Assembly (NCBI GenBank): GCA_023435945.1
Contig: JAEZLB010000292.1
Coordinates: 1-5,188, forward strand
Reading direction: 5' to 3'
From: Pseudomonadota bacterium
Lineage (GTDB): Bacteria; Pseudomonadota; Gammaproteobacteria; Burkholderiales; Burkholderiaceae_D
Length of the DNA stretch: 5,188 nucleotides
Of this stretch, positions 1 through 5,188 are shown piece by piece. The notes under the pieces were generated by a model. The model was given only the letters and a program-made list of their open reading frames with translations. It did not search any database and was not told the origin of the DNA. Position numbers and translations under genes: made by a program. Positions within the stretch are counted from its first letter, which is position 1. Each line of letters opens with the position of its first letter.

Positions 1-631
1 CGCGGTTGAGGTCGGTAATCTCCAGCTCGCCGCGCGGCGACGGCTTGAGATCACGCGCGTAATCGCTGGCGCGCCCATCGTAGAAGTACAGGCCCGTCAC
101 CGCGTAATTCGATTTCGGCTTGGCAGGCTTTTCCTCGATGCTGACGGCCTGCCGCTGGGCATTGAATTCCACCACCCCATAACGCTCCGGGTCCTGCACG
201 TGATAGGCAAACACGGTAGCGCCCTGGTCCCGGCCTGAGGCCAGCCGTAGTTGCGCATCGAAATCATGGCCGTAGTAAATGTTGTCGCCCAGGATCAGCG
301 CCGAGTCGTGGTTGCCCACAAATTGCCGGCCGATGATGAAGGCTTGCGCCAGGCCCTCCGGTTTCGGCTGCACCGCATACTGGATATTAATCCCCCACTG
401 GCTGCCATCGCCCAGCAATTCCGCAAAGCGTGGCGTATCCTGCGGTGTGGAGATCAGCAGGATGTCGCGCATGCCCGCCAGCATCAGCGACGACAGCGGG
501 TAATAAATCATGGGTTTGTCATAGACCGGCAGCAATTGCTTGGAGACCGAGGTCGTCACCGGATACAGGCGCGTGCCGGAACCGCCGGCCAGGATGATGC
601 CCTTGCGGGTGGAGAGTGTTCCTATCGTCAT
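1..631 (-). CDS. rmlA: Glucose-1-phosphate thymidylyltransferase, 3' end cut by window edge
   Basis: Catalyses glucose-1-phosphate + dTTP to dTDP-glucose + PPi, the first step of dTDP-L-rhamnose synthesis in the cytoplasm. The 210 visible codons cover most of a protein usually near 290 residues; the frame is open to the left edge. Seen in the sequence: the nucleotide-binding loop GGSGTRLYP (residues 16-24), [17 protein letters not shown] (31-47), PEGLAQAF (91-98), LGDN with the metal-binding Asp (about D116), SIEEKP (about 164-169) and GELEITDLN near the edge. The ATG at 631-629 overlaps the rmlB stop as ATGA and has a GGGGAG ribosome binding site five bases upstream, so translation is probably coupled to rmlB. 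About ten extra residues precede the usual N-terminus ([17 protein letters not shown]). The long plus-strand frames opposite are shadows. Identity is very secure; the symbol rfbA is a synonym. Confidence 0.96.
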   Translation of the reverse strand, partial: MTIGTLSTRKGIILAGGSGTRLYPVTTSVSKQLLPVYDKPMIYYPLSSLMLAGMRDILLISTPQDTPRFAELLGDGSQWGINIQYAVQPKPEGLAQAFIIGRQFVGNHDSALILGDNIYYGHDFDAQLRLASGRDQGATVFAYHVQDPERYGVVEFNAQRQAVSIEEKPAKPKSNYAVTGLYFYDGRASDYARDLKPSPRGELEITDLNR

Positions 632-1710
632 ACCGGCTCCCCTGCCTGGGTACGGCTGCTGTAATTCTCGTCTATCCACTTCATGTAATCGCCGGATTGC
701 ACGTTGTTCACCCACGCCTGGTTATCCAGGTACCACTGTACCGTCTTGCGGATGCCGGTCTCGAACGTTTCCTGCGGCTTCCAGCCCAGTTCTCTCGCAA
801 TCTTGCGCGCATCGATCGCATAACGCCGGTCATGGCCAGGACGGTCGGTGACGAAGGTGATCTGCGAGCGGTAGGAGGCACCATCGGATCTGGGCTGCAA
901 CTGGTCGAGGATGTCGCACAGCGTATGCACCACGTCCAGGTTGGCCTTCTCATTCCAGCCGCCCACATTGTAGGTTTCGCCCGGCTTGCCCTTGGCCAGA
1001 GCACAGCGCACGGCCGCGCAATGGTCGCCCACATACAACCAGTCCCGGATCTGCTGGCCATCGCCATAAATCGGCAAGGGCTGTCCTGCCAGGGCCCGCG
1101 TAATCACCAGCGGGATCAGTTTTTCCGGGAAATGGTAGGGGCCGTAATTGTTCGAGCAATTGGTGGTAATGGTCGGCAAGCCGTAGGTATGGTGGTAGGC
1201 ACGCACCAGGTGATCGGATGCTGCCTTGGAAGCGGAATAGGGGCTATTGGGTTCGAAGGGATGGGTTTCGGTAAAGGGCGCGGCATCCGGCGCCAGAGAA
1301 CCGTACACCTCATCGGTCGAGATATGCACGAAGCGGAACGCGGATTTTTCATCCTCGGGCAAGCCCTGCCAGTAGGCACGGGCGGCTTCCAGCAGGCTGA
1401 AGGTGCCATTGACGTTAGTGGTGATGAATTCGCCCGGGCCAAGGATGGAGCGGTCCACATGGCTTTCGGCGGCAAAGTGCACGATGGCACGCGGCTGGTA
1501 ACGGGCCAGCAAATCGCTCACCAGCGCCGTATCGCCGATATCGCCGCGCACGAAGCTATGCCGGTCATTACCCTGCAGGCTGGCCAGGTTGCCTAGGTTG
1601 CCCGCATAGGTCAGCTAGTCGAGGTTGATGACCGGTTCGTCGCTGCCCCTGAACCAGTCCAATACAAAATTCGAGCCAATAAAACCCGCCCCGCCTGTTA
1701 CCAAAATCAT
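628..1710 (-). pseudogene. rmlB: dTDP-glucose 4,6-dehydratase with in-frame TAG at codon 32
   Basis: Family role: NAD-dependent conversion of dTDP-glucose to dTDP-4-keto-6-deoxyglucose, step two of dTDP-rhamnose synthesis. The full frame runs from ATG 1710-1708 to TGA 630-628, 360 codons, the usual family length. The start MILVTGGAGFIGSNF has the NAD-binding glycine motif (residues 6-12), and a GGGG-rich weak ribosome binding site precedes it. Codon 32 (1617-1615) is TAG, between NLD and LTYAGN, where homologues normally read DKLTYAGN. An AAG-to-TAG change would explain it. After it, all family landmarks remain: AAESHVDRS (about 80-88), catalytic STDEVYG (131-137; D133, E134), YSASK (Y158, K162), [14 protein letters not shown] and [12 protein letters not shown]. 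No other frameshift is seen. A restart at GTG 1551-1549 would give 307 residues lacking the NAD loop, so it should be inactive. Family identity is near certain; whether the gene is dead, misread or suppressed is not decidable here. Confidence 0.88.
1615..1617 (-). other. Premature amber codon in rmlB
   Basis: The plus-strand CTA at 1615-1617 reads TAG in the rmlB frame, codon 32 counted from ATG 1710 (93 bases, exactly 31 codons, upstream). The frame reads as RmlB on both sides. The preceding Asp31 is the residue expected to bind the NAD ribose. Homologues normally have Lys at position 32. The merR-type gene (ends at 4461) and the mliC-like gene (ends at 4519) both terminate with TAG, so TAG is a real stop codon in this genome. 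Confidence 0.9.
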
Positions 1711-1749
1711 GTTGCCACCCCAAGAAATGCCCGCATTCGGCCAACCGCT

Positions 1750-1780
1750 ATTGTACCGAACCCCATCTTCCAATATTCAA
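1750..1780 (-). promoter_or_regulatory. Weak candidate promoter for rmlBA
   Basis: On the minus strand a TACAAT box (1755-1750, 5 of 6 to the -10 consensus) lies about 40 bases before the rmlB ATG. The nearest -35-like TTGAAT (1780-1775) is 19 bases upstream, longer than ideal. It is the best sigma-70-like match in the 130-base gap to apaH, but the -35 fit is poor. Confidence 0.3.
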
Positions 1781-1827
1781 ATTCCATCTCATTAAACATG
1801 CATCTATGGAAGCCGCTTACTCTGCGC

Positions 1828-1841
1828 TACACTGCCGCTCA
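1828..1841 (+). promoter_or_regulatory. -10-like box directly before apaH ATG
   Basis: TACACT at 1828-1833 fits TAnnnT and ends seven bases before the ATG at 1841. Transcription from it would begin at or within a base of the start codon. No purine-rich ribosome binding site is visible in the bases before the ATG. Together these suggest a leaderless or nearly leaderless transcript. No convincing -35 box stands 16-18 bases upstream, so this is tentative. Confidence 0.27.
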
Positions 1842-2668
1842 TGACAACTTATGCAATCGGCGACCTGCAAGGCTGCTGCGACCAGCTGGAAGCACTGCTG
1901 GACAAGATCCATGCAAGCTGCGCCCATCCTCAATTCGTCTTTGTTGGCGACCTGGTCAATCGCGGCCCGAAATCACTGGCCACCTTGTACCTGATCCGCG
2001 CCCTGGGTGATTCTGCCCGTACAGTGCTGGGCAATCATGATCTGCATTTGCTTGCCGCCGCGCACGACATACGCAAACCAAGTCGTTCCGACACCATCCA
2101 TGACATTCTCGAGGCGCCGGATCGCGATGCATTGCTGGACTGGTTGAGAAATCAACCTCTCGCCCTCGCAGTGGAAAATCATCTTATTGTTCATGCGGGC
2201 GTGCTACCGCAGTGGACAGTACAACAGACGCTGTCACTCTCAGCAGAAGTGGAACAGGTATTACGCGGACCGCACTGGGTGACTTTTCTGCGTGAGATGT
2301 ACGGCAATGCACCTGCTCGCTGGAGCGACAACTTGAAAGGTGCAGACCGGCTACGCTGCATCGTCAATGCGCTGACACGTATCCGTTTTTGTACGGCAGA
2401 AGGCGAAATGGATTTCTCCAAGGCGGATGGCCCTGACAATGCACCGCCGGGTTACCTGCCCTGGTTTGATGTGCCAGACCGCAAGACGGAGGATGCCTCA
2501 ATTGTCTGTGGCCACTGGTCCTCGCTGGGATTAATGCTGAGAAAGAATGTGATGGCCATCGACACAGGATGCGTCTGGGGAGGCAAGCTGACCGCGCTGA
2601 AACTGGATGACGGTAGCATCATCCAGGTGGATTGTCCGCAACATCAAGTGCCTGGACCACGTTCGTAA
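1841..2668 (+). CDS. apaH: Symmetrical bis(5'-nucleosyl)-tetraphosphatase (Ap4A hydrolase)
   Basis: Hydrolyses Ap4A symmetrically to two ADP and, in characterised relatives, removes Np4 caps from RNA; a cytoplasmic metallophosphatase. The 275 residues match the usual family length. Metallophosphoesterase motifs appear in order: GDLQG (7-11; the family's Q replaces the usual H), GDLVNRGP (36-43), GNHD (64-67), VHAG (117-120) and a late CGHWSSLG, followed by [17 protein letters not shown], typical of Apa[13 protein letters not shown] is the canonical N-terminus, so the ATG at 1841 is right although no Shine-Dalgarno sequence is seen. It is divergent from rmlB and convergent with the fasciclin gene, so it appears to be transcribed alone. 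In enterobacteria apaH sits with rsmA/ksgA and apaG; that linkage is absent here. All metal-ligand motifs look intact. Confidence 0.96.
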   Translation: MTTYAIGDLQGCCDQLEALLDKIHASCAHPQFVFVGDLVNRGPKSLATLYLIRALGDSARTVLGNHDLHLLAAAHDIRKPSRSDTIHDILEAPDRDALLDWLRNQPLALAVENHLIVHAGVLPQWTVQQTLSLSAEVEQVLRGPHWVTFLREMYGNAPARWSDNLKGADRLRCIVNALTRIRFCTAEGEMDFSKADGPDNAPPGYLPWFDVPDRKTEDASIVCGHWSSLGLMLRKNVMAIDTGCVWGGKLTALKLDDGSIIQVDCPQHQVPGPRS

Positions 2669-2761
2669 TTAACACAATCCCTTAGAACATTGCACATCAA
2701 GGAAAGGATGGAAGTTGATAGGCCATCGCTGCCACCTCTGCGACATCGATTGTTCCCCAGG

Positions 2762-2787
2762 AAAAAGAGGAGCCCGAAGGCCCCTCT
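2762..2787 (-). terminator. Rho-independent terminator of the fasciclin gene, UUCG loop
   Basis: Read on the minus strand, GAGGGGCC pairs with GGCTCCTC around a TTCG tetraloop (arms 2786-2779 and 2774-2767 with one A/C mismatch, extended by one A-T pair at 2787/2766), followed at once by TTTTT (2766-2762). It lies about 70 bases after the stop of the fasciclin gene. On the plus strand the same hairpin follows apaH by about 100 bases, but its trailing run is only CCCTTTAT, so it is a weaker terminator in that direction. The rest of the 187-base gap 2669-2855 shows nothing else supportable. Confidence 0.85.
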
Positions 2788-2855
2788 CCCTTTATCGATT
2801 CCGATTCTGTGCCGAATAGAGCAGAAATCTTGTCCGGCACCGGTACAGCGATAAA

Positions 2856-3311
2856 TCATTCCGGCATGATCACCGCGTCGATCACATGAATCACGCCGTT
2901 GTCCGCAGCCACGTCGGTCTTGATGACATTAGCTTTGTCCACTTTTACCTTATCGCCCGCCACACTCACATTCAGGCTGGAACCTTGCACGGTTTTCACC
3001 GCCCCCGGCTTCACATCAGCCGCCATGACCTTGGCAGGGACGACGTGGTAAGTCAGCACCTTGGTCAGGGCTGCCTTGTCCTTGAGCAAGGCATCGAGTT
3101 GGGCCTGGGGAATCTTGGCGAATGCTTCGTCGGTCGGAGCAAATACCGTGAAAGGACCTGGCCCTTTCAAGGTCTCCACCAGCCCTGCAGCCTGTACAGC
3201 GCTAACCAAAGTATTAAACGAGCCCGCGGACTTGGCGGTATCAACGATATCCGCAGCATGGCTCAGGTTAAAACTCAAAGCGGCCACAGCACCAATCAGA
3301 ATCTTTCTCAT
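2856..3311 (-). CDS. Secreted single-domain fasciclin (FAS1) protein
   Basis: A 151-residue exported protein made of a signal peptide plus one FAS1 (beta-Ig-H3/fasciclin) domain. The start [21 protein letters not shown] is a typical Sec signal, with cleavage likely after SHA (residue 19). The domain spans about 21-150, with the H1 motif [11 protein letters not shown] (54-64), the YH motif TYHVVP (87-92) and the closing H2 motif [13 protein letters not shown] (138-150). ATG 3311-3309 was chosen because GGAG lies six bases upstream and the signal peptide begins there; a longer frame to 3410 adds a poor N-terminus. FAS1 domains generally mediate adhesion or surface interaction; bacterial single-domain members are mostly periplasmic or secreted, with no assigned reaction. 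It is divergent from a MerR-type regulator, a plausible controller, and ends at a strong terminator. Family is certain, specific role unknown. Confidence 0.94.
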   Translation of the reverse strand: MRKILIGAVAALSFNLSHAADIVDTAKSAGSFNTLVSAVQAAGLVETLKGPGPFTVFAPTDEAFAKIPQAQLDALLKDKAALTKVLTYHVVPAKVMAADVKPGAVKTVQGSSLNVSVAGDKVKVDKANVIKTDVAADNGVIHVIDAVIMPE

Positions 3312-3408
3312 TTTCTGCTCCATAAAAAGTGGATGGGATGTCACGAAATAAAGGAACACCGGCATTCCATTAAAACTACACGACCAGGAATTGACTCGGC
3401 ATGCAGAC

Positions 3409-3437
3409 AATTTATCTAACAGAGTTATTGTTGTCCA
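3409..3437 (-). promoter_or_regulatory. Candidate promoter for the fasciclin gene
   Basis: Minus-strand TGGACA (3437-3432, 5 of 6 to TTGACA) is separated by 17 bases from TAAATT (3414-3409, 4 of 6 to TATAAT). Transcription would start near 3402, leaving a leader of about 90 bases before the ATG at 3311. The -35 box overlaps that proposed for the divergent regulator gene, so the two promoters would compete. This was found by eye and is not unique: another TTTAAT box (3374-3369) exists but has no -35 partner. Confidence 0.35.
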
Positions 3438-3456
3438 TGCCTCGAACCGCTAAAAT
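3428..3456 (+). promoter_or_regulatory. Candidate promoter for the MerR-type regulator
   Basis: TTGTTG (3428-3433) and TAAAAT (3451-3456, 5 of 6 to TATAAT) are 17 bases apart. A start near 3463 would give a 40-base leader before the ATG at 3502. A CGAACCG half-site (3443-3449) lies in the spacer and two copies of its complement lie just downstream of the predicted start, which suits autoregulation. Confidence 0.4.
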
Positions 3457-3485
3457 TAACAATAAATCGGTTCAATTTCGGTTCA
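3443..3485. repeat. TCGGTTCA direct repeats plus inverted half-site, possible operator
   Basis: The 8-mer TCGGTTCA occurs perfectly at 3467-3474 and 3478-3485, 11 bases apart, about one helical turn. An inverted copy of the core (CGAACCG, 3443-3449) lies upstream in the promoter spacer. The set sits between the proposed regulator promoter and its ATG at 3502, upstream of the AGGA ribosome binding site (3491-3494). Position and geometry suit a binding site, most simply for the regulator encoded next to it. The binding protein is inferred, not shown. Confidence 0.45.
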
Positions 3486-3501
3486 CGCCAAGGAAATACC
3501 C

Positions 3502-4461
3502 ATGCCCTCACAAAGCGACAAACAAGAAAACTCTTCAGGCAAACCGGCTTACCGCAGCGGCGTCGCGGCCCGGCTGGCAGGCCTCTCGGTGGAAACCCTG
3601 CGGGTATGGGAAAGGCGGTATGGCGTCTCCAACACCGAGCGGTCTGCCCGGGGCCAGCGACTGTATTCGGCAGAGCAGATCCATCGCTTGCGCCTGCTAA
3701 AAGGACTGGTGGATCAGGGCCATCCAATAGGGCTGATCGCCGGCCTGTCACTGGAACAACTGAATGAATTGAACCAAGGGGAGAGCCGTGAACAGGACAG
3801 CACCGATAGTCCGATACGCGTGGCACTGATCGGCCCCACGCTGGCTGGCCGCATCGCGGCGAGTGGGCGCGACAGCCTGCTGGTGGATGTACGCTGCAGT
3901 GCCGCCAGTCTGGAACAAGCCTTACCGGATTTGCCTCAGGCGGATATCGAAGTACTGGTAACGGAAATTTCGGAATTGGATGAAGGCGCAATACCGTTGA
4001 TTATGCAGGCAGGACAGGCGGCCAAGGCCCAAGCAGTCGTCGTGTTATATCGCTTCAGCCCCAGCGCCACCATCCGCCAATTGCGGCTGAAAAATTGTAT
4101 TGTGGCACGCGTACCGACCGACCCACGCGAGCTCATCATGTTATGCAGAACCGCATTAAGCGGATCACGCACTCTGCCGCAAGGCGAGAACGGCAGCCCC
4201 CCCGCGGCGCCGCGTTTTGCCGAGGAAGATCTTGCCACACTGGCGACCTCCAGCAACAAGATTGGCTGCGAATGCCCACGCCATCTGGCTGAACTCCTGC
4301 TCATGGTCGGCAGCTTCGAGCGTTACAGCGCGCAATGCGCATCCCGCAATGAAGACGACGCGCTACTGCACCAGGAACTCGGGCGTGCCGCAGGGCAGGC
4401 GCGCGGCATACTGGAAAAGGCAATGGAAAGACTGGTGGTGGCGGAAGGCTTGAAGTACTAG
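3502..4461 (+). CDS. MerR-family regulator, CarH/LitR-like HTH, no cobalamin motif
   Basis: A 319-residue DNA-binding regulator. Residues 17-90 form a MerR winged helix-turn-helix; VETLRVWERRYG (30-41) and RSARGQRLYSAEQIHRLRLLKGLVDQGHPI match the CarH/LitR type. Residues about 105-215 look like an alternating beta/alpha domain with hydrophobic strands RVALIGPT, LLVDVRC, IEVLVTEI, AVVVLYRF and CIVARVP, the pattern of a B12-binding Rossmann domain. However, the DxHxxG cobalamin motif and the helical bundle preceding it in CarH are absent. A linker rich in Gly/Pro (about 222-238) leads to a helical C-terminus (256-319) with CxCPRHLAELL, FERYSAQC and LHQELGRAAGQAR; C256, C258 and C279 could be ligand or redox residues. 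The start is supported by AGGA seven bases before the ATG. It is divergent from the fasciclin gene and probably controls it. Ends with TAG. Fold assignment of the N-terminus is secure; the signal is unknown. Confidence 0.9.
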   Translation: MPSQSDKQENSSGKPAYRSGVAARLAGLSVETLRVWERRYGVSNTERSARGQRLYSAEQIHRLRLLKGLVDQGHPIGLIAGLSLEQLNELNQGESREQDSTDSPIRVALIGPTLAGRIAASGRDSLLVDVRCSAASLEQALPDLPQADIEVLVTEISELDEGAIPLIMQAGQAAKAQAVVVLYRFSPSATIRQLRLKNCIVARVPTDPRELIMLCRTALSGSRTLPQGENGSPPAAPRFAEEDLATLATSSNKIGCECPRHLAELLLMVGSFERYSAQCASRNEDDALLHQELGRAAGQARGILEKAMERLVVAEGLKY

Positions 4462-4518
4462 GGTAGTGCGGCGCTCATTCGCAGATCGCTGCCACGCCCA
4501 ACGGGCACCGTGCGGGTT

Positions 4519-4833
4519 CTAGCGAGCCTGGCACTGGATAGGAACCATACGCCCGATCTCGATAGTCAGATCATTCCCTTTGCCGCGCACCGTGTTGGGC
4601 CCATTGGTGTAGATAAATCCCGATGCGGCCGGTTGCTGCTGCAACTCCATGGGCTGGCCATGGCGCACAAGAACGCCCACGCCCTGCAAGGGAAAGAAGC
4701 GCATTTCAATGTTCTCGCCATTGGTGCAGGCATATTGCACGCGCCTCTCGTTCGTCGGCTCGCCCTGGTACGAAGACGCTGTACAGGCAGCAAGAAAAGC
4801 CACGGACAAGGCTGCTAAACAGACTGATTTCAC
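4519..4833 (-). CDS. MliC-type lysozyme-inhibitor lipoprotein (GTG start)
   Basis: A 104-residue lipoprotein of the MliC/PliC family, which protects peptidoglycan by blocking C-type lysozyme from the periplasmic face of the membrane. Read from GTG 4833-4831, the N-terminus is a lipoprotein signal with lipobox LAAC (C17 lipidated); T18 after it, not Asp, suits outer-membrane sorting. The domain follows: YACTNGENIEMRF (34-46), then SGFIYTNG (71-78) and GKGNDL (84-89), closing at C101. C36 and C101 fit the conserved disulfide. S71 and K85 are 14 residues apart, the same spacing as the Ser and Lys known to bind lysozyme in MliC. AAAAGGA seven bases before the GTG decides the start; the longer frame to 4893 would bury the signal. 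Ends with TAG. It follows the plsC-like gene by 87 bases on the same strand. The domain is short and lacks the usual Trp of this family, so identity is likely but not certain. Confidence 0.8.
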   Translation of the reverse strand: MKSVCLAALSVAFLAACTASSYQGEPTNERRVQYACTNGENIEMRFFPLQGVGVLVRHGQPMELQQQPAASGFIYTNGPNTVRGKGNDLTIEIGRMVPIQCQAR

Positions 4834-4875
4834 ACGAATATCCTTTTCAACCTTGCAGCTTGCCGGACACACAAA

Positions 4876-4889
4876 CCGAACCAATTCGG
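4876..4889 (-). other. Small hairpin between plsC-like and mliC-like genes
   Basis: On the minus strand CCGAA, TTGG loop, TTCGG form a perfect 5-base-pair stem followed by TTTGTGTGT. It lies 32 bases after the acyltransferase stop and about 40 bases before the GTG start of the lipoprotein gene. It could be a weak terminator or attenuator in the 87-base gap, but the stem is short and the T-run is interrupted. No clear promoter for the lipoprotein gene was seen there. Confidence 0.22.
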
Positions 4890-4920
4890 CCATCCTCGTG
4901 CCAGGCTAAGCAGCTTCTTC

Positions 4921-5188
4921 TCACACCGGCCTATTCCAGGCCAGCTCCCGTGCAATATGATCGCGGGCCGCACAGGCCAGGTCGCGCCTGTGGGCACCTT
5001 CCCCATAGATGACAGGCAACTGGGTCAGTTCCGCATGAATGTCTCGCGAAGCCAGAATGGACATCACACTTTGCACGAGACTGATCGTACCCCCGAAATC
5101 CACCGCATGATTCAGCTTCCCTGAACTATCCAGATAACGCAGCGCATAAGGCTGCACCGGCACATTCGCAACAATAGCCGCTTCGAAT
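4921..5188 (-). CDS. PlsC-type 1-acylglycerol-3-phosphate acyltransferase, C-terminal part
   Basis: The last 88 residues of a protein whose start lies beyond the right edge; the frame is open to base 5187 without a convincing start. The fragment reads EAAIVANVPVQPYALRYLD, then AVDFGGTISLVQSVMSIL and a C-terminus HRRDLACAARDHIARELAW. This is the typical tail of lysophospholipid acyltransferases, including the family's fourth block (VPVQPYALRY). These inner-membrane enzymes acylate lysophosphatidic acid, or related lyso-lipids such as ornithine lipid precursors. The catalytic HX4D and the FPEGT block should lie upstream and cannot be checked, so the exact substrate and a gene symbol are left open. 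TGA at 4923-4921 ends it, 87 bases before the lipoprotein gene on the same strand. Confidence 0.82.
   Translation of the reverse strand, partial: FEAAIVANVPVQPYALRYLDSSGKLNHAVDFGGTISLVQSVMSILASRDIHAELTQLPVIYGEGAHRRDLACAARDHIARELAWNRPV

Noticed and set aside
616..1596. A 326-codon plus-strand open frame opposite rmlB
   Set aside because: It is the mirror of the GC-biased rmlB frame, has no recognisable domain and no ribosome binding site; rmlB on the other strand explains the region completely.
1615..1617. Pyrrolysine or genome-wide amber reassignment as explanation for the rmlB TAG
   Set aside because: TAG is the natural stop of the genes ending at 4461 and 4519, and the homologous position is an ordinary lysine with no role for a special residue.
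1808..1826. Possible sigma-54 site (TGGAAG...) upstream of apaH
   Set aside because: The GG and GC elements are not at the required spacing and the -12 half is absent.
2708..2854. Small plus-strand ORF of 48 codons after apaH, preceded by AGGAAAGG
   Set aside because: It runs straight through the terminator hairpin, is Pro/Arg/Lys rich without any hydrophobic pattern, and overlaps nothing conserved; the good-looking ribosome site alone is not enough.
3312..3410. N-terminal extension of the fasciclin protein to 3410
   Set aside because: It would place about 33 residues before an obvious signal peptide, and the internal ATG at 3311 has a well-placed GGAG.
3425..3991. A 188-codon minus-strand frame opposite the regulator gene
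   Set aside because: Low-complexity Pro/Arg/Ser composition typical of antisense frames, overlapping the divergent promoter region and a clear MerR gene.
4496..4506. GCCC-AAC-GGGC hairpin between the convergent regulator and lipoprotein genes
   Set aside because: Only a 4-base-pair stem with no T-run on either side; termination here is not supported by the sequence.

Overview
The window reads as ordinary chromosome of a Gram-negative proteobacterium, most likely a betaproteobacterium. This is judged from protein style, moderately high GC, an outer-membrane-type lipoprotein signal and an ApaH of proteobacterial type. Genus cannot be told from the sequence. There is no sign of a phage, transposon, CRISPR array or RNA gene.

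Layout, left to right. Positions 1-1710 (minus strand) hold the start of a dTDP-L-rhamnose operon. rmlB (dTDP-glucose 4,6-dehydratase) is followed, with a 4-base ATGA overlap, by rmlA (glucose-1-phosphate thymidylyltransferase), which runs off the left edge. These enzymes catalyse steps 2 and 1 of the pathway that makes the activated rhamnose used in O-antigen or exopolysaccharide. The rmlB frame is interrupted by an in-frame TAG at codon 32, directly after the aspartate that should hold NAD. Everything else in the 360-codon frame looks intact. As written, the gene cannot make a normal enzyme. It is a fresh pseudogene, a sequencing error, or a suppressed amber codon. Two other genes in the window use TAG as their normal stop.

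A 130-base divergent gap leads to apaH (1841-2668, plus), a diadenosine tetraphosphatase with no visible ribosome binding site and a -10-like box seven bases before its ATG. apaH converges on a secreted single-domain fasciclin protein (2856-3311, minus). The 187-base gap between them carries a strong hairpin terminator with a UUCG loop that serves the fasciclin gene.

The fasciclin gene is divergent from a CarH/LitR-like MerR regulator (3502-4461, plus). Its middle domain looks like a cobalamin-type Rossmann fold without the cobalamin motif, and it has a cysteine-bearing helical tail. The 190-base gap between the two genes has candidate back-to-back promoters with overlapping -35 boxes, plus a perfect 8-base direct repeat spaced by one helical turn. 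The pair is the best candidate for an incompletely described regulatory unit here.

The right end (minus strand) holds an MliC-type lysozyme-inhibitor lipoprotein with a GTG start (4519-4833), and the C-terminal part of a PlsC-type acyltransferase cut by the right edge (4921-5188). No stretch longer than about 190 bases lacks a gene.
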